Below, piece after piece: positions 20,747 to 30,286 of a stretch of DNA of 64,000 bases. The DNA is taken from NCBI RefSeq assembly GCF_014199195.1, contig NZ_JACIJE010000002.1, positions 248,001 through 312,000 on the forward strand. Reading direction: 5' to 3'. The notes under the pieces were generated by a model. It ran no database searches. It worked only from the letters and a program-made list of their open reading frames with translations, and had not been told where the DNA came from. The translations under genes were made by a program, and so were the position numbers. Source of the DNA: Neoroseomonas alkaliterrae (lineage in GTDB: Bacteria; Pseudomonadota; Alphaproteobacteria; Acetobacterales; Acetobacteraceae). Position 1 is the first letter of the stretch. Each line of letters begins with the position of its first letter.

Positions 20747-21691
20747 TCAATCCGCTGCCGGGGAGGCAGCCCCTTCGACCGCCGGCACCTCCCGCGCCAC
20801 CGCCAGCATCAGGCGCCGCAGCCAGGCGTGGCCGGCGTCGCTCTCGAAGCGCCGGTGGAAGATCATGGACAGCCGCGTGTGCCGGATCTCGACCGGGCAT
20901 TCGCGCAGCACGAGGCCATGCGCCTGCGCCAGCCGCATCGCCAGCCGCGCGGAGAGCGTCATCACCATGTCCGTGCGCTGCAGGATCTCGGGCGCGGCCG
21001 AGAGATGGGCGACGACCGCGCCGAGCCGCCGCCGCTTGCCGCGCGCGGCGAGCGCGGCATCCAGCGCGCCGTCGCGCGAGCCGTTGGGCGAATGCAGCAG
21101 ATGCGGGAAGCCGATGACGCGATCCTCGGTCAGCACGCCGGTGGCGAGCGGATGCCCCGGGCGCATCAGCGTCATGAAGCCCTCGGGCAGCAGGCGGATG
21201 CGGGTGTAGATCGCCGGCGGCTCGGGCAGCACGGCGATGGCGAGTTCCGCCTCGCCGCGCTCGAGCAGCGCCTGCCAGTTGGTGCGGTCAGCGTGGCGGA
21301 TGGCGAGCAGCGCGCCCGGCGCCTCCTGCGCCATGCGCGCGAGCAGCGGCGGGGCGAGCACCGCCTCGGCGTATTCCGACAGCGCGACGGTGAAGACGCG
21401 GTCGGTGCTCGCCGGGTCGAATGGCGCATGGACGGCGAGCGTGTCGCGCAGCCGGTCGAGCACCTCGGCGACCGGCCCGGCGAGGGCGAGGGCGAGCTCC
21501 GTCGGCTCGACCCCGCCGGGGCGGCGGAGGAACAGCTCGTCGCCCAGCGCCGCCCGCAGCCGCGCCAGCGCGTTGGAGACCGCGGGCTGGGAGAGGTTCA
21601 GCCGCTGCGCCGCGCGGGTGACGTGCCGCTCGCGCGCCACCGCGTCGAACACCCGCAGCAGGTTCAGGTCGAGGGTCGCAAGGTCGGCCAT
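20747..21691 (-). CDS. LysR-family transcriptional regulator
   Basis: The 314-residue regulator has an N-terminal winged helix, LDLNLLRVFDAVARERHVTRAAQRLNLSQPAVSNALARLR (about 6-45), and a periplasmic-binding-protein-like effector domain from about 90. It is divergent from the DoxX gene, with 106 bp between their starts, and this is the usual LysR target arrangement. The GMC oxidoreductase lies downstream on its own strand. The effector is unknown. MADLATLDLN is the natural start although the frame is open to 21799. Confidence 0.9.
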   Translation of the reverse strand: MADLATLDLNLLRVFDAVARERHVTRAAQRLNLSQPAVSNALARLRAALGDELFLRRPGGVEPTELALALAGPVAEVLDRLRDTLAVHAPFDPASTDRVFTVALSEYAEAVLAPPLLARMAQEAPGALLAIRHADRTNWQALLERGEAELAIAVLPEPPAIYTRIRLLPEGFMTLMRPGHPLATGVLTEDRVIGFPHLLHSPNGSRDGALDAALAARGKRRRLGAVVAHLSAAPEILQRTDMVMTLSARLAMRLAQAHGLVLRECPVEIRHTRLSMIFHRRFESDAGHAWLRRLMLAVAREVPAVEGAASPAAD

Positions 21692-21719
21692 TGCCGCCGG
21701 TGATGATGGACGTTCCGCC

Positions 21720-21732
21720 CTTCCGTTGGAAG
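21720..21732. promoter_or_regulatory. Candidate LysR operator palindrome
   Basis: CTTCC-gtt-GGAAG forms a perfect 5-bp dyad midway between the divergent lysR and doxX starts. LysR proteins bind such interrupted dyads (T-N11-A type) upstream of the divergent target. Only one dyad is visible, so this is a suggestion. Confidence 0.35.
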
Positions 21733-21797
21733 GCGCCCGACCCGCGGGCGCATGGTCCCGCCACTTGAGGCCGCGGGGCCTCTGCCGAAGAAGGACC

Positions 21798-22238
21798 ATG
21801 ACGATGACGGATGTGAAGACGACGACGCCCTATGCCGCGCTACTGCTGCGCGTGAGCATGGGCGTGATGTTCCTTGCCCATGGCGGGCTGCTCAAGATCG
21901 GGACCTTCGGCCTGGCGGGCACGATGGGCTTCTTCGGCTCGCTCGGCTATCCGCCGGTGCTCGGCGCAATCGTCGCCTTCGCCGAGGTGGGCGCGGGCAT
22001 CGCCCTCATCCTCGGCGTGGGCGTGCGCGCCGTGAGCCTGCTGGCGCTGCCGATCATGATCGGCGCCACCATCCAGCACCTGCCGGCGGGCTGGCTGTTC
22101 AGCGCCCAGGGCGGCGGCTGGGAGTTCCCCGCCTTCTGGACGGCCGCGCTGCTGGTGCAGGCGGGGCTCGGCGCGGGCGCCCATGCGCTGGACCTGCGGC
22201 GGCTGCTCGGCCGGCAGGGTCCTGCCGCGGCGGCGTGA
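21798..22238 (+). CDS. DoxX-family membrane protein
   Basis: The 146-residue protein has four membrane helices: YAALLLRVSMGVMFLAHGGLLK, a second near GFFGSLGYPPVLGAIVAFAEVGAGIALILG, a third LLALPIMIGATIQHL, and a fourth WTAALLVQAGLGAGAHAL. The pattern matches DoxX/YphA-type quinone-associated membrane proteins of unclear role. It is likely controlled by the divergent LysR gene. The ATG at 21804 (MTDVKT), with AAGGA 9 nt upstream, is an alternative start. Confidence 0.85.
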   Translation: MTMTDVKTTTPYAALLLRVSMGVMFLAHGGLLKIGTFGLAGTMGFFGSLGYPPVLGAIVAFAEVGAGIALILGVGVRAVSLLALPIMIGATIQHLPAGWLFSAQGGGWEFPAFWTAALLVQAGLGAGAHALDLRRLLGRQGPAAAA

Positions 22239-22269
22239 TGCCGCCGGGCGCGCCCCGCCGCGGGGCGCA

Positions 22270-25200
22270 TCACGCCAGGTTCGCGAGCGCGCGTGCCGCG
22301 ACGGTGGCGGCGGCGAGGTCGCGCGCCGCGGCGGCGTCGCGCACCAGCGCCGCGACGGCTGCCGCGCGGGCGGGGTCGGCGGCGCCGCCTGCCAGCCGCT
22401 GCGCGGCGAGCCGCGCCTGCGCCGCCGCAATGTCCTCGGCCAGCGTCGCGCGCGCACGCGGGCCGAAGGCGCCCGGCGCCGGGGCCGCGGCCAGGGCCGC
22501 GCGCAGCGCGTCGAGCGCGAAATCCTGCTCTACCGCCGACCAGGCCGCGGCGGCGGTCGTCACCTCGACGCCGGCGCGCGCGGCGAGGCGCACCACCGCC
22601 GGCGCGGCCACCAGGCGCGGCGCCGCGGCGGCCAGCGCCGCAGCCGCCTCGGGCAAGCCTGGGGCGAGGTTCTCGCGCGGGGCGAGGGCGGTGAGCGCCG
22701 CGATGCCGGGGCGCAGCGTCGCCAGCACATCGGCGAGCGGCGCGGGCGGCAGCGCCAGGAGGTCCTGCGCGGCGCCTTCCTGCAACTGCCGCAGCGCGAG
22801 CTGCGCGGCCAGGCGCGCATCGGCCGGCGCCTCGGCCGCGTCGATCGCGTCGAAGGCCGCTTCCAGGCCGAAGGCCTCGCTGGCGAGCAGCGCGGCGCGG
22901 CAGGCGGCGGCGGGTTCGGCCGCCAGCGTCAGCCGCGCGATGCCCGCGCAACCCAGCCGGTTGGCCGCCTGGTTGGCGAGGATGGTCGCGAGCAGTTCGC
23001 GCCGCAGCCGGTGCCGCTCGATGAAGCGGCGATAGGTCTCGCGCAGCGGCGCCGGGAAATAGGCGGCGAGCAGCGGCAGCAGCGCCGGGTCCTCGGTCAG
23101 CGCATCCCCGGCCAGCGCATCGGTCAGCCAGAGCTTGGCGAAGGGCAGCAGGGCGGCGATCTCCGGCCGCGTCAGCGGGTCCGCCGCGCCGATGCGCCGC
23201 GCCATGGCGGCCGCATCGGGCAGGCCCGCCACCGCGCGGTCGAGCAGCCCGGCCGATTCGAGCCTTTCCATCAGCGCCGCCTGGGCGGGCAGGGCCTCGG
23301 CGCCGGCCATCTGCTCGAGGCTGACGGCGAGCGACTGCAAGTGGTTGTCGCGCAGCACCAGGGTGGCGACCTCGTCGGTCATGGCGCGCAGCAATTCGTC
23401 GCGGTTGCGGCGCGTCAGCACGCCCTCGGCCTCGGCATCGGCGAGCAGGATCTTGATGTTCACCTCGTGGTCGGAGGTCGAGACGCCGGCGGAGTTGTCG
23501 AGCGCGTCGGTGTTGATCCGCACGCCCTGGCGCGCGGCCTCGATGCGGCCGGCCTGGGTGACGCCGAGATTGGCGCCCTCGCCCACCACGCGGGCGCGGA
23601 TCTCGCGCCCGTCCACGCGGATCGCATCATTGGCGCGGTCGCCGGCATCGGCGTGGGTTTCAGTGCTCGCCTTCACATAGGTGCCGATGCCGCCGAAGTA
23701 GAGCAGGTCCACCTCCATGCGCAGGATCGCGCGCATGATCTCGGCCGGTTCGGCGCGCTCGGCGGCGATGCCCAGCATCGCCCGCGCCTGCGGGCTCAAC
23801 GGCAGCGACTTGGCGTTGCGCGGGAAGACGCCGCCGCCCTCGCTGATCAGCCGTGCCTCGTAGTCGGCCCAGGAGGAGCGCGGCAGGCGGAACAGCCGCT
23901 CGCGCTCGGCGTAGGAGGCCTCGGGGTCCGGGTCGGGGTCGAGGAAGATGTGGCGGTGGTCGAAGGCGGCGCGCAGCCGGGTCTTGCGCGAGACGAGCAG
24001 GCCGTTGCCGAAGACGTCGCCCGACATGTCGCCCACGCCCACCATGTCGAAGGGCGCGTCCTGCACCGAGCGGCCGAGCACTTCCTGGAAGTGGCGGTCG
24101 ATCATCACCCAGGCGCCGCGCGCGGTGATGCCCATGCCCTTGTGGTCGTAGCCGGCCGACCCGCCCGAGGCGAAGGCGTCGCCGAGCCAGAAGCCGTATT
24201 CGGCCGAGAGCGCATTGGCGATGTCGCTGAAGGTCGCGGTGCCCTTGTCGGCGGCGGCGACGATGTAGGGATCGTCCCCGTCGCGGCGCACGATGCCTTC
24301 GGGGGTGACGACCTCGGTGCCGCGGTAGTTGTCGGTCAGGTCGAGCATGCCGCGCACCAGCATGCGGTAGCAGGCGACGCCCTCGGCCTGGAACGCCTCG
24401 CGATCGCTCGCAGGTGGCGGGTGCTTCAGCACGAAGCCGCCCTTCGCGCCGGTGGGCACGATGATGACGTTCTTCAGCACCTGCGCCTTCATCAGCCCGA
24501 GGATTTCGGTGCGGAAATCCTCGCGCCGGTCGGACCAGCGGATGCCGCCGCGCGCGACCGGCCCGCCGCGCAGGTGGCAGCCTTCCATGCGCACGGAATG
24601 GACGAAGATCTCGCGCCAGGGCCGGGGCTGCGGCATCTCGCCCGCGCGCGCGCTGTCGAGCTTGAGCGCGAGGTAGTCCTTGCCCTGGAAGAAGTTGGTC
24701 CGCAGCACCGCATCCAGGACGAGGCGCAGGCGCGCGAGGATGCGGTCCTCGTCCGGGTTCTCCACGCCTTCGAGCAGCGTCGCCCAGGCGGCTTCGGCGG
24801 CGGTGGTGTCGCGCTCCGTCGCGGCGGGGTCGAAGCGGCGGCGGAAGATCTCGACCAGCAGCCGCGCGGCCTCGGGCTGCGCGGCGAGCGCGGCCTCGAC
24901 CGAGCCCTGGGCGAAGGGGAAGCCCACCTGCTTGAGCCAGCGGAACAGCGCGCGCAGCAGCCAGCATTCGCGCCAGCCGAGGCCCGCGCGCAGCACCAGC
25001 CGGTTGAACCCGTCGGTCTCGGTCGCGCCGTCGAGCAGCGCCGACAGTGCGCCGAGGATCTCGCCGAAGCGGTCCTCCGGGCAATCCGCCCCGGCTTCGA
25101 GGCGATAGACGTGCAGCACCACCTCCGGCCCGCCGGCCGGCGTCAGATGGTGAGGCTGTTCCTCGACGGCGCGCAGGTCGAGGCTCTCGAACAGCGGCAA

Positions 25201-26946
25201 CGCATCGGCCAGCGGCAGCGGCCCGCCGGGATTGGCGAGGCGCAGCGTCAGCGTGCGCGCATCCGCACCCGGCGCGCGCAGGAGGTCGGCGCGCGGCCGG
25301 CCCGCCGCGATGGCGCGCTCGGCGAGCATGATATCGGCCACGCCCTGCGCCCCCGTCGCGCTCTCGCGGTAGGCGGCGGGGAAGGCGTCGCGCCAGCGCG
25401 CGAGGCGGGTCGCGGCCTCGGCCTCGCCCTCGATGCCCGCCAGCGCCTCGGCGAGCCGTTCCCCGAAGCCGCGCGCTGCCTGGGCGATGGCGCTCTCGAG
25501 CGCGGATGTCTCCACCGCCGGGACCGCGCCCGGCGTGGTGGCCACGATGTAGTGCACGCGCGCGAGCGGCGCGTCGCCGAGGGCGATGTAGAAGGCCGAG
25601 AGCCTGCCGCCATGCGCGCGCGCGATGATCTGCCCGATGCGCTCGCGCAGCCGCGTGTCGAAGGTGTCGCGTGGCAGCCAGGCGATGGCGGAGACGAAGC
25701 GCTCGAACGGGTCGCGCCGGATGGTCAGCGCCGCGCGCGGCCGGATCGAGAGATCGAGCGCGAGGCGCGCGCCGTCGAGGATCGCGGCATCCGGCGCCTG
25801 GAACAGCTCGTCGCGCGGCCAGGTGTCGAGGATGTTGCGCAGCGCGCGGCCGTCATGGCTGTCCGCCTCGACGCCGGCGAGGTCGAGGATGCGCTCCACC
25901 TTCCGGCGCAGCAGCGGGATCGAGCGCGGGTTGCGGTTGTAGGCCGCCGCGGCGAAGAGGCCGAGGAAGAGCCGCCCGCCAACGACCCGCCCGGCATCGT
26001 CGAAGATGCGCGTCGCGATCACGTCGGCATGCTGCGGGCGGTGCACGGTCGCGCGCATGTTGGCCTTGGCGACCGTGACCGGCATGGGCTGGGACAGTGC
26101 CTCGCGCACGGCGGGCGGGATGGAGGCGAGGTCGCGCAGCGCGTCGAAGACCGGCAGGGCGGGATCGGCGAGGATGCCGAGGTTCTCCTCCGGCGCGACG
26201 CTGATCGCGCCGTCCGCGCCGAGCGCGAAGCGGCGATGGCCGAGCAGGACGAAGTTGTCCTCGGTCAGCCATTCGAGGAAGGCCGCGGCCTCCTCGGCCT
26301 CGGGCCCGCCGAGGCGCGCGGCTTCGGCCCCGGCGGCCTTCATCAGCGCGAGCATGGCCGGGAAGGCGGTCACCGCGGCGCGGACATCGGCCATGGCGCG
26401 GGCAAGAGCGGCCTCCAGCGCCGCGAGCCCCTCGGGCGGGCGGCCCGCCTGGCCCGAGAGCACCGGCGCGGCGGCGCCGAGGACGACGCGCATCATGCTC
26501 TCGCGCGCAGGCGCGGCGGCGTCGAGGGCGACGAGCCGCCCCGCCGCATCGCGCCTGACGCGCAGGATCGGGTGCAGCAGCGAGGCGACCGACCGCCCGT
26601 GCAGGGCGAGCGCGGCCAGCACCGAATCGACCAGGAAGGGCATGTCGTCGGTGACGATCTCGGCGACCGGGCGGGGGCCGGTGGCCGGGCCCGCGGGCAG
26701 CACGCGCACCTTGGCCGTGCCGGGGGTGCGCTCGCGCGCGAAGGCGAAGAGGCTCGCCGCCGCGGCGGCCAGGGCCTCGGGCGGGGTGGCGGCGAGTTCG
26801 GCGGTCGGCACCGCGGCGTGCAGGGCCCGCAGCAGATGCGCGGCATCGGGCGGCAGGTCCGGGGCGAGGGCCGCAAGGGCCTCCCCGGCCGCGCGCAGGA
26901 CCTCCTCGCGCGTGGTGTCGCTCGGCGCTGCGGTGTCGTTCGCCAT
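22270..26946 (-). CDS. NAD-specific glutamate dehydrogenase, large (GDH180) type
   Basis: The 1558-residue enzyme converts glutamate to 2-oxoglutarate and ammonium with NAD. It matches the large GDH class in length and order: N-terminal regulatory ACT-like region (DDMPFLVDSVLAALALHGRSV), a long middle domain, and the catalytic core. In the core are GGIRWSDRREDFRTEILGLMKAQ, IVPTGAKGGFVLK with the substrate Lys, YDHKGMGITARGAW, and MSGDVFGNGLL, followed by a C-terminal helical region. MANDTAAPSD is the start that removes a frame running antisense to the next gene. A purely chance open frame of about 1600 codons lies on the other strand. Confidence 0.95.
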   Translation of the reverse strand: MANDTAAPSDTTREEVLRAAGEALAALAPDLPPDAAHLLRALHAAVPTAELAATPPEALAAAAASLFAFARERTPGTAKVRVLPAGPATGPRPVAEIVTDDMPFLVDSVLAALALHGRSVASLLHPILRVRRDAAGRLVALDAAAPARESMMRVVLGAAAPVLSGQAGRPPEGLAALEAALARAMADVRAAVTAFPAMLALMKAAGAEAARLGGPEAEEAAAFLEWLTEDNFVLLGHRRFALGADGAISVAPEENLGILADPALPVFDALRDLASIPPAVREALSQPMPVTVAKANMRATVHRPQHADVIATRIFDDAGRVVGGRLFLGLFAAAAYNRNPRSIPLLRRKVERILDLAGVEADSHDGRALRNILDTWPRDELFQAPDAAILDGARLALDLSIRPRAALTIRRDPFERFVSAIAWLPRDTFDTRLRERIGQIIARAHGGRLSAFYIALGDAPLARVHYIVATTPGAVPAVETSALESAIAQAARGFGERLAEALAGIEGEAEAATRLARWRDAFPAAYRESATGAQGVADIMLAERAIAAGRPRADLLRAPGADARTLTLRLANPGGPLPLADALPLFESLDLRAVEEQPHHLTPAGGPEVVLHVYRLEAGADCPEDRFGEILGALSALLDGATETDGFNRLVLRAGLGWRECWLLRALFRWLKQVGFPFAQGSVEAALAAQPEAARLLVEIFRRRFDPAATERDTTAAEAAWATLLEGVENPDEDRILARLRLVLDAVLRTNFFQGKDYLALKLDSARAGEMPQPRPWREIFVHSVRMEGCHLRGGPVARGGIRWSDRREDFRTEILGLMKAQVLKNVIIVPTGAKGGFVLKHPPPASDREAFQAEGVACYRMLVRGMLDLTDNYRGTEVVTPEGIVRRDGDDPYIVAAADKGTATFSDIANALSAEYGFWLGDAFASGGSAGYDHKGMGITARGAWVMIDRHFQEVLGRSVQDAPFDMVGVGDMSGDVFGNGLLVSRKTRLRAAFDHRHIFLDPDPDPEASYAERERLFRLPRSSWADYEARLISEGGGVFPRNAKSLPLSPQARAMLGIAAERAEPAEIMRAILRMEVDLLYFGGIGTYVKASTETHADAGDRANDAIRVDGREIRARVVGEGANLGVTQAGRIEAARQGVRINTDALDNSAGVSTSDHEVNIKILLADAEAEGVLTRRNRDELLRAMTDEVATLVLRDNHLQSLAVSLEQMAGAEALPAQAALMERLESAGLLDRAVAGLPDAAAMARRIGAADPLTRPEIAALLPFAKLWLTDALAGDALTEDPALLPLLAAYFPAPLRETYRRFIERHRLRRELLATILANQAANRLGCAGIARLTLAAEPAAACRAALLASEAFGLEAAFDAIDAAEAPADARLAAQLALRQLQEGAAQDLLALPPAPLADVLATLRPGIAALTALAPRENLAPGLPEAAAALAAAAPRLVAAPAVVRLAARAGVEVTTAAAAWSAVEQDFALDALRAALAAAPAPGAFGPRARATLAEDIAAAQARLAAQRLAGGAADPARAAAVAALVRDAAAARDLAAATVAARALANLA

Positions 26947-27042
26947 GGCGTCCTCCAGCCTTTGTCCGGAGCCTGCGCCGCCGGGCGCCCGCGCGTCCAG
27001 CCTGCGGCTGACGCCGGGGCTCGCGGAGGCTAGACTGCACCC

Positions 27043-28287
27043 ATGACCATGACGTTGCAGGACCTTCTCGCGCCCGTGACGCCGGAGCGCTTCTTCGCCG
27101 AGTTCCACGACCGGCAGCCGCTGCACATCCAGGGCCATGCGGGCAAGTTCGCCGCGGTGCTGGACTGGGCGGGCATCAACCGGCTGCTCGGCATGACGCA
27201 TATCTGGACCGAGCAGAGCCTGAAGCTGGTGCTCGACAGCGTCACGGTGCCGCCGGCGCAATACAGCGTGAAGGCCGTCTCGCGCGACAACGCCCAGGTG
27301 CTGCAGCCGCTCGCGCCCAAGGTGATGGAATGGGTCGCGCGCGGCGCCTCGGTCGTGATGAACGACGTGGACAGCCTCACCCCGGGCCTCGCCTCGGTCT
27401 CCGAGGCGCTGGAGGGCGCGGGGCTGGGGAAGGCGCAGGCCAACGTCTACATCTCGTTCCAGTCCCACAAGGCCTTCCATTCCCACTACGACACCCACGA
27501 CGTCTGGGCCGTGCAGGTCGAGGGCGAGAAGACCTGGAACATCTGGGAGGGCCGCGCCGACTACCCCATCCCGCACCCCGTCTTCCGCGGCCAGGGCCAG
27601 GAGCACCACGACCGCGCCAAGGGCGCGCTGCGCGCGAAGGTCACGCTGCGCAAGGGCGACCTGCTCTACCTGCCGCGCGGCTGGTATCACGACGCGCTGG
27701 CCGAGGCGCCGAACTCCGTCCATGTCGCCTACGGCGTGCACGCCCCGCTCGGCATGGACGTGCTGAACATCCTGCATGAGCGCGCGCTCTACGAGAGCCT
27801 CTTCCGCCAGCCCCTGCCGCGGCAGGACGGCAGCGCGCCGGCGCGCTACGCGCTGGCGCAGCGCCTGGCCGCGCTCGGCGCGCGGCTGACCGAGCTCGCC
27901 CGCGACCCCAAGGTGGTCGAGGTGATCGAGGGCTTCATCCGCGACTACCGCTTCCAGCGCGGCGGCTACGACCTGCTCGCCGCGCGCGGCGAGGCGCCGC
28001 TTCCCGCGCCGCCGCCCCAGCCGGTCCAGGCCGCGCCGGCCGCGCCCGCCGGGCCGCGCTTCCGCGTCGCCGAGGCCGGCGCCAAGCCGGTCCGCCGCGG
28101 CGCCGAGTTCGCGCTGAAGACCGCGAGCGGGGTCATCCCGATGAGCTACGCCGAGGCCGAGGCCTCGACCTGGATCCTCGCCCGCCCGGCGATCGCCGAG
28201 GAGGAGCTGCGCGCCGCCTATCCCGGCGTGGACGCGGCGGCGCTGATCGCGCGGCTGACGGAGGCGGGGGTGCTCGCCGCGGCATGA
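27043..28287 (+). CDS. JmjC/cupin 2-oxoglutarate oxygenase, ribosomal-oxygenase (RoxA/YcfD)-like
   Basis: The 414-residue protein has a JmjC barrel with iron-binding His148-x-Asp150 (AFHSHYDTHDVWAVQVEGEKTW) and a distal His216 (GDLLYLPRGWYHDAL). This is the arrangement of YcfD/RoxA and NO66, which hydroxylate ribosomal proteins. A dimer helix region and a C-terminal winged-helix-like domain follow (about 350-414), separated by an Ala/Pro linker near 325-345. The target is unknown; uL16 is the known substrate in E. coli. It starts 96 bp from the divergent GDH gene and overlaps the next gene by ATGA. Confidence 0.85.
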   Translation: MTMTLQDLLAPVTPERFFAEFHDRQPLHIQGHAGKFAAVLDWAGINRLLGMTHIWTEQSLKLVLDSVTVPPAQYSVKAVSRDNAQVLQPLAPKVMEWVARGASVVMNDVDSLTPGLASVSEALEGAGLGKAQANVYISFQSHKAFHSHYDTHDVWAVQVEGEKTWNIWEGRADYPIPHPVFRGQGQEHHDRAKGALRAKVTLRKGDLLYLPRGWYHDALAEAPNSVHVAYGVHAPLGMDVLNILHERALYESLFRQPLPRQDGSAPARYALAQRLAALGARLTELARDPKVVEVIEGFIRDYRFQRGGYDLLAARGEAPLPAPPPQPVQAAPAAPAGPRFRVAEAGAKPVRRGAEFALKTASGVIPMSYAEAEASTWILARPAIAEEELRAAYPGVDAAALIARLTEAGVLAAA

Positions 28288-28709
28288 TCCGCGCGCTCGC
28301 CGCCCTGCTGCTGATGGCCGCGCCGGCCGCCGCGCAGCCGGTGGCGGCGTTCAACTGCGTCGGCGCCGAACGCATCGAGGACGACGTCTTCGCCGTGCCC
28401 TTCGCGCGCGGATCCGCCCGCATCACCGACGAGGCGCGGGCGGCGCTCGCCGCCGCCGAGGAGGTCCTGCGCGCCGATCCCGCCCGCGTCGCCTGCCTGC
28501 TCGGCCATGCCGGTCAGGAGGGCGGGGCGAGCACCTCGATCCGCCTCGCGGCGGAGCGGGCGCGCGCCGTCGCCGCCGCCCTCGCGGCGCGCGGCATCGC
28601 CCCGGAGCGGCTGCGGGCCGAGGCGCGCAGCGCGCAGTTCAGCCCCCGCGTCCGGGCCGCCGAGCCGCCCTCGCGCACCGTCAGCATCGTGGTCCTGCCG
28701 GCGCCCTGA
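28284..28709 (+). CDS. Small secreted OmpA-like protein
   Basis: The 141-residue protein has a signal peptide (MIRALAALLLMAAPAAAQ). Its domain resembles the OmpA peptidoglycan-binding fold: FAVPFARGSARITDEARAALAAAEEVLR, then LLGHAGQEGGASTSIRLAAERARAVAAALAARGIAPERLRAEA. The usual Asp/Arg pair that binds diaminopimelate is not fully conserved (GHAGQEG in place of GHTDxxG), so murein binding is uncertain. Two cysteines (near positions 24 and 72) may pair. Its start overlaps the JmjC stop, so the two are likely one transcript. Confidence 0.75.
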   Translation: MIRALAALLLMAAPAAAQPVAAFNCVGAERIEDDVFAVPFARGSARITDEARAALAAAEEVLRADPARVACLLGHAGQEGGASTSIRLAAERARAVAAALAARGIAPERLRAEARSAQFSPRVRAAEPPSRTVSIVVLPAP

Positions 28710-28834
28710 CCGCCGCCCGTTGCGGGCGGTTGCGCCCGGCGTCGCTTTTCCCGCCGACCGTGTCCTCGCTGCGCTTGCGAAGCGCGCGCGCGACCACGAT
28801 CCTTGCGCCCGTGAGTCCCCCCGAAAGGCCCTTC

Positions 28835-30286
28835 ATGCGCCTGCCGTCGCTGGCGATGGCCGCCTGCCTCGCCCTGCTTGCCCTGCCGAGCCTCGCCCAG
28901 TCCCCCCAGCGGCAGCCCGCCGCGCCGCCCGTGCGCGAGCGCGAGGCCACCATCGTCAACCAGTCCGGCCAGACCCTCCGGGAACTCTACGCGGCCCCGG
29001 TGGGGGGCGCGGAGTTCGGCCCCGACCTGCTCGGCGCCGATACCGTGCCCGACCGCGGATCCTTCCGCGCCCGCATCCCCGACGCGGCCTGCGACATCGA
29101 GTTCCGCGCGATCTACCAGGACGGGACGGAGGAGCGGCGGCGGCAGAACATCTGCCAGAACCGCCGCGTGCAGTTCGGCGACCCCGGCATCCCGCTGCGC
29201 GAGGCCACCATCCGCAACGAGACGGACATGGTGCTGCTCCAGCTCTTCGCCGCGCCGCCCAACGCGCCGGGACGCGGGCCGGACCGGCTGGGCGAGGGCG
29301 TGATCGCGGCGGGGCGCGAGATGCGCATCCGCCTCGGCCGCACGCGCGACTGCGTCTTCGACATCACCGCGGTCTACGAGGACGGGGAGGAGGAAAGCCG
29401 CGCCGGCGTCAATCTCTGCCGCGATGCGCGCGTGACCTTCGGCGACCCCAATGCGCCGCGGCGCGAGGCGCGGGTCAGCAACAGTTCCGACCGCATGATC
29501 CGCGAGTTCTACGCCTCCCACCGCGCGCCGCAGCTCTGGGGTCCGGACCGCCTGGGCAACGACATGCTGCCGCCCGGCGGCAACTTCATGCTGCGCCTGC
29601 GCGGCGCGCCCTGCCTGTGGGATCTGCGCGCGGTCTACGAGGACGACGCCGAGGAGACGAAGACCGGCGTGGACCTCTGCGCGAACCGCGAGATCGCCTT
29701 CGACGGCTCCGGCGCGCCGCGCCCGCCCGAGCGCCGCGTCAGCCTGGTCAACCGCCACGCAGCGATGGTGCAGGAGGTCTATCTCTCCGCCCCGACGGAG
29801 GAGGATTGGGGCCCCGACCGCCTGGGCGAGGAGGTGCTGCCGCGCGGCGCCCGCCGCGAGGTCTCGGCCCGGCTGCGCGACTGCGAGGCCGATATCCGCA
29901 TCGTCTTCGAGGACCGCCGCGCCGCCGAGGAGCGCGCCGGCATCAATCTCTGCGAGGTCGCGGTGATCGTCCTGCGGCCCGGCTGGACGCTGGCCGACCG
30001 GCTCGACGAGGGCGAGCCGCAGGACACCGGCCCACGTCCCGGCAGCCTGCGCCTGCGCAACGCGGCGGAGGTGCCGGTCGCCGAGCTCTACGCCGACCCG
30101 CCTGGCGCGCCGCGCGGTCCTGACCGCCTCGGACGCACGGTGCTGGGCGTGGGCGAGACGCTCGACTTCGCGCCGCCCGATGGCGGGGAATGCGTTGCGG
30201 ACCTGGTCGCGGTGTTCCGCGACGGCCGTGAACTGCGCCTGCCCGGCACCGACCTCTGCGCGGGCGTGGAGCTGGTGCTGCAATGA
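28835..30286 (+). CDS. Secreted protein of five tandem two-cysteine repeats, unknown function
   Basis: The 483-residue protein has a signal peptide (MRLPSLAMAACLALLALPSLAQ), then five repeats of about 80 residues (about 36-115, 122-203, 210-290, 299-381, 403-482). Each repeat has N-x-[ST]-like start residues, ELYA or a relative, GPDRLG, and a strand block like ITAVYEDGEEE ending in NLC. Each repeat holds one cysteine pair 21-23 residues apart (86/107, 173/195, 260/282, 350/373, 453/475), which suggests one disulfide per unit. I do not recognise a named domain. AAAGG 7 nt before the ATG fixes the start. It overlaps the EF-hand gene by ATGA. Confidence 0.8.
   Translation: MRLPSLAMAACLALLALPSLAQSPQRQPAAPPVREREATIVNQSGQTLRELYAAPVGGAEFGPDLLGADTVPDRGSFRARIPDAACDIEFRAIYQDGTEERRRQNICQNRRVQFGDPGIPLREATIRNETDMVLLQLFAAPPNAPGRGPDRLGEGVIAAGREMRIRLGRTRDCVFDITAVYEDGEEESRAGVNLCRDARVTFGDPNAPRREARVSNSSDRMIREFYASHRAPQLWGPDRLGNDMLPPGGNFMLRLRGAPCLWDLRAVYEDDAEETKTGVDLCANREIAFDGSGAPRPPERRVSLVNRHAAMVQEVYLSAPTEEDWGPDRLGEEVLPRGARREVSARLRDCEADIRIVFEDRRAAEERAGINLCEVAVIVLRPGWTLADRLDEGEPQDTGPRPGSLRLRNAAEVPVAELYADPPGAPRGPDRLGRTVLGVGETLDFAPPDGGECVADLVAVFRDGRELRLPGTDLCAGVELVLQ

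Noticed and set aside
22183-27033. A 1616-codon open frame on the plus strand
   Set aside because: It runs antisense to the glutamate dehydrogenase. Its translation is Arg/Gly/His-rich without motifs, and such frames are common at this GC content.
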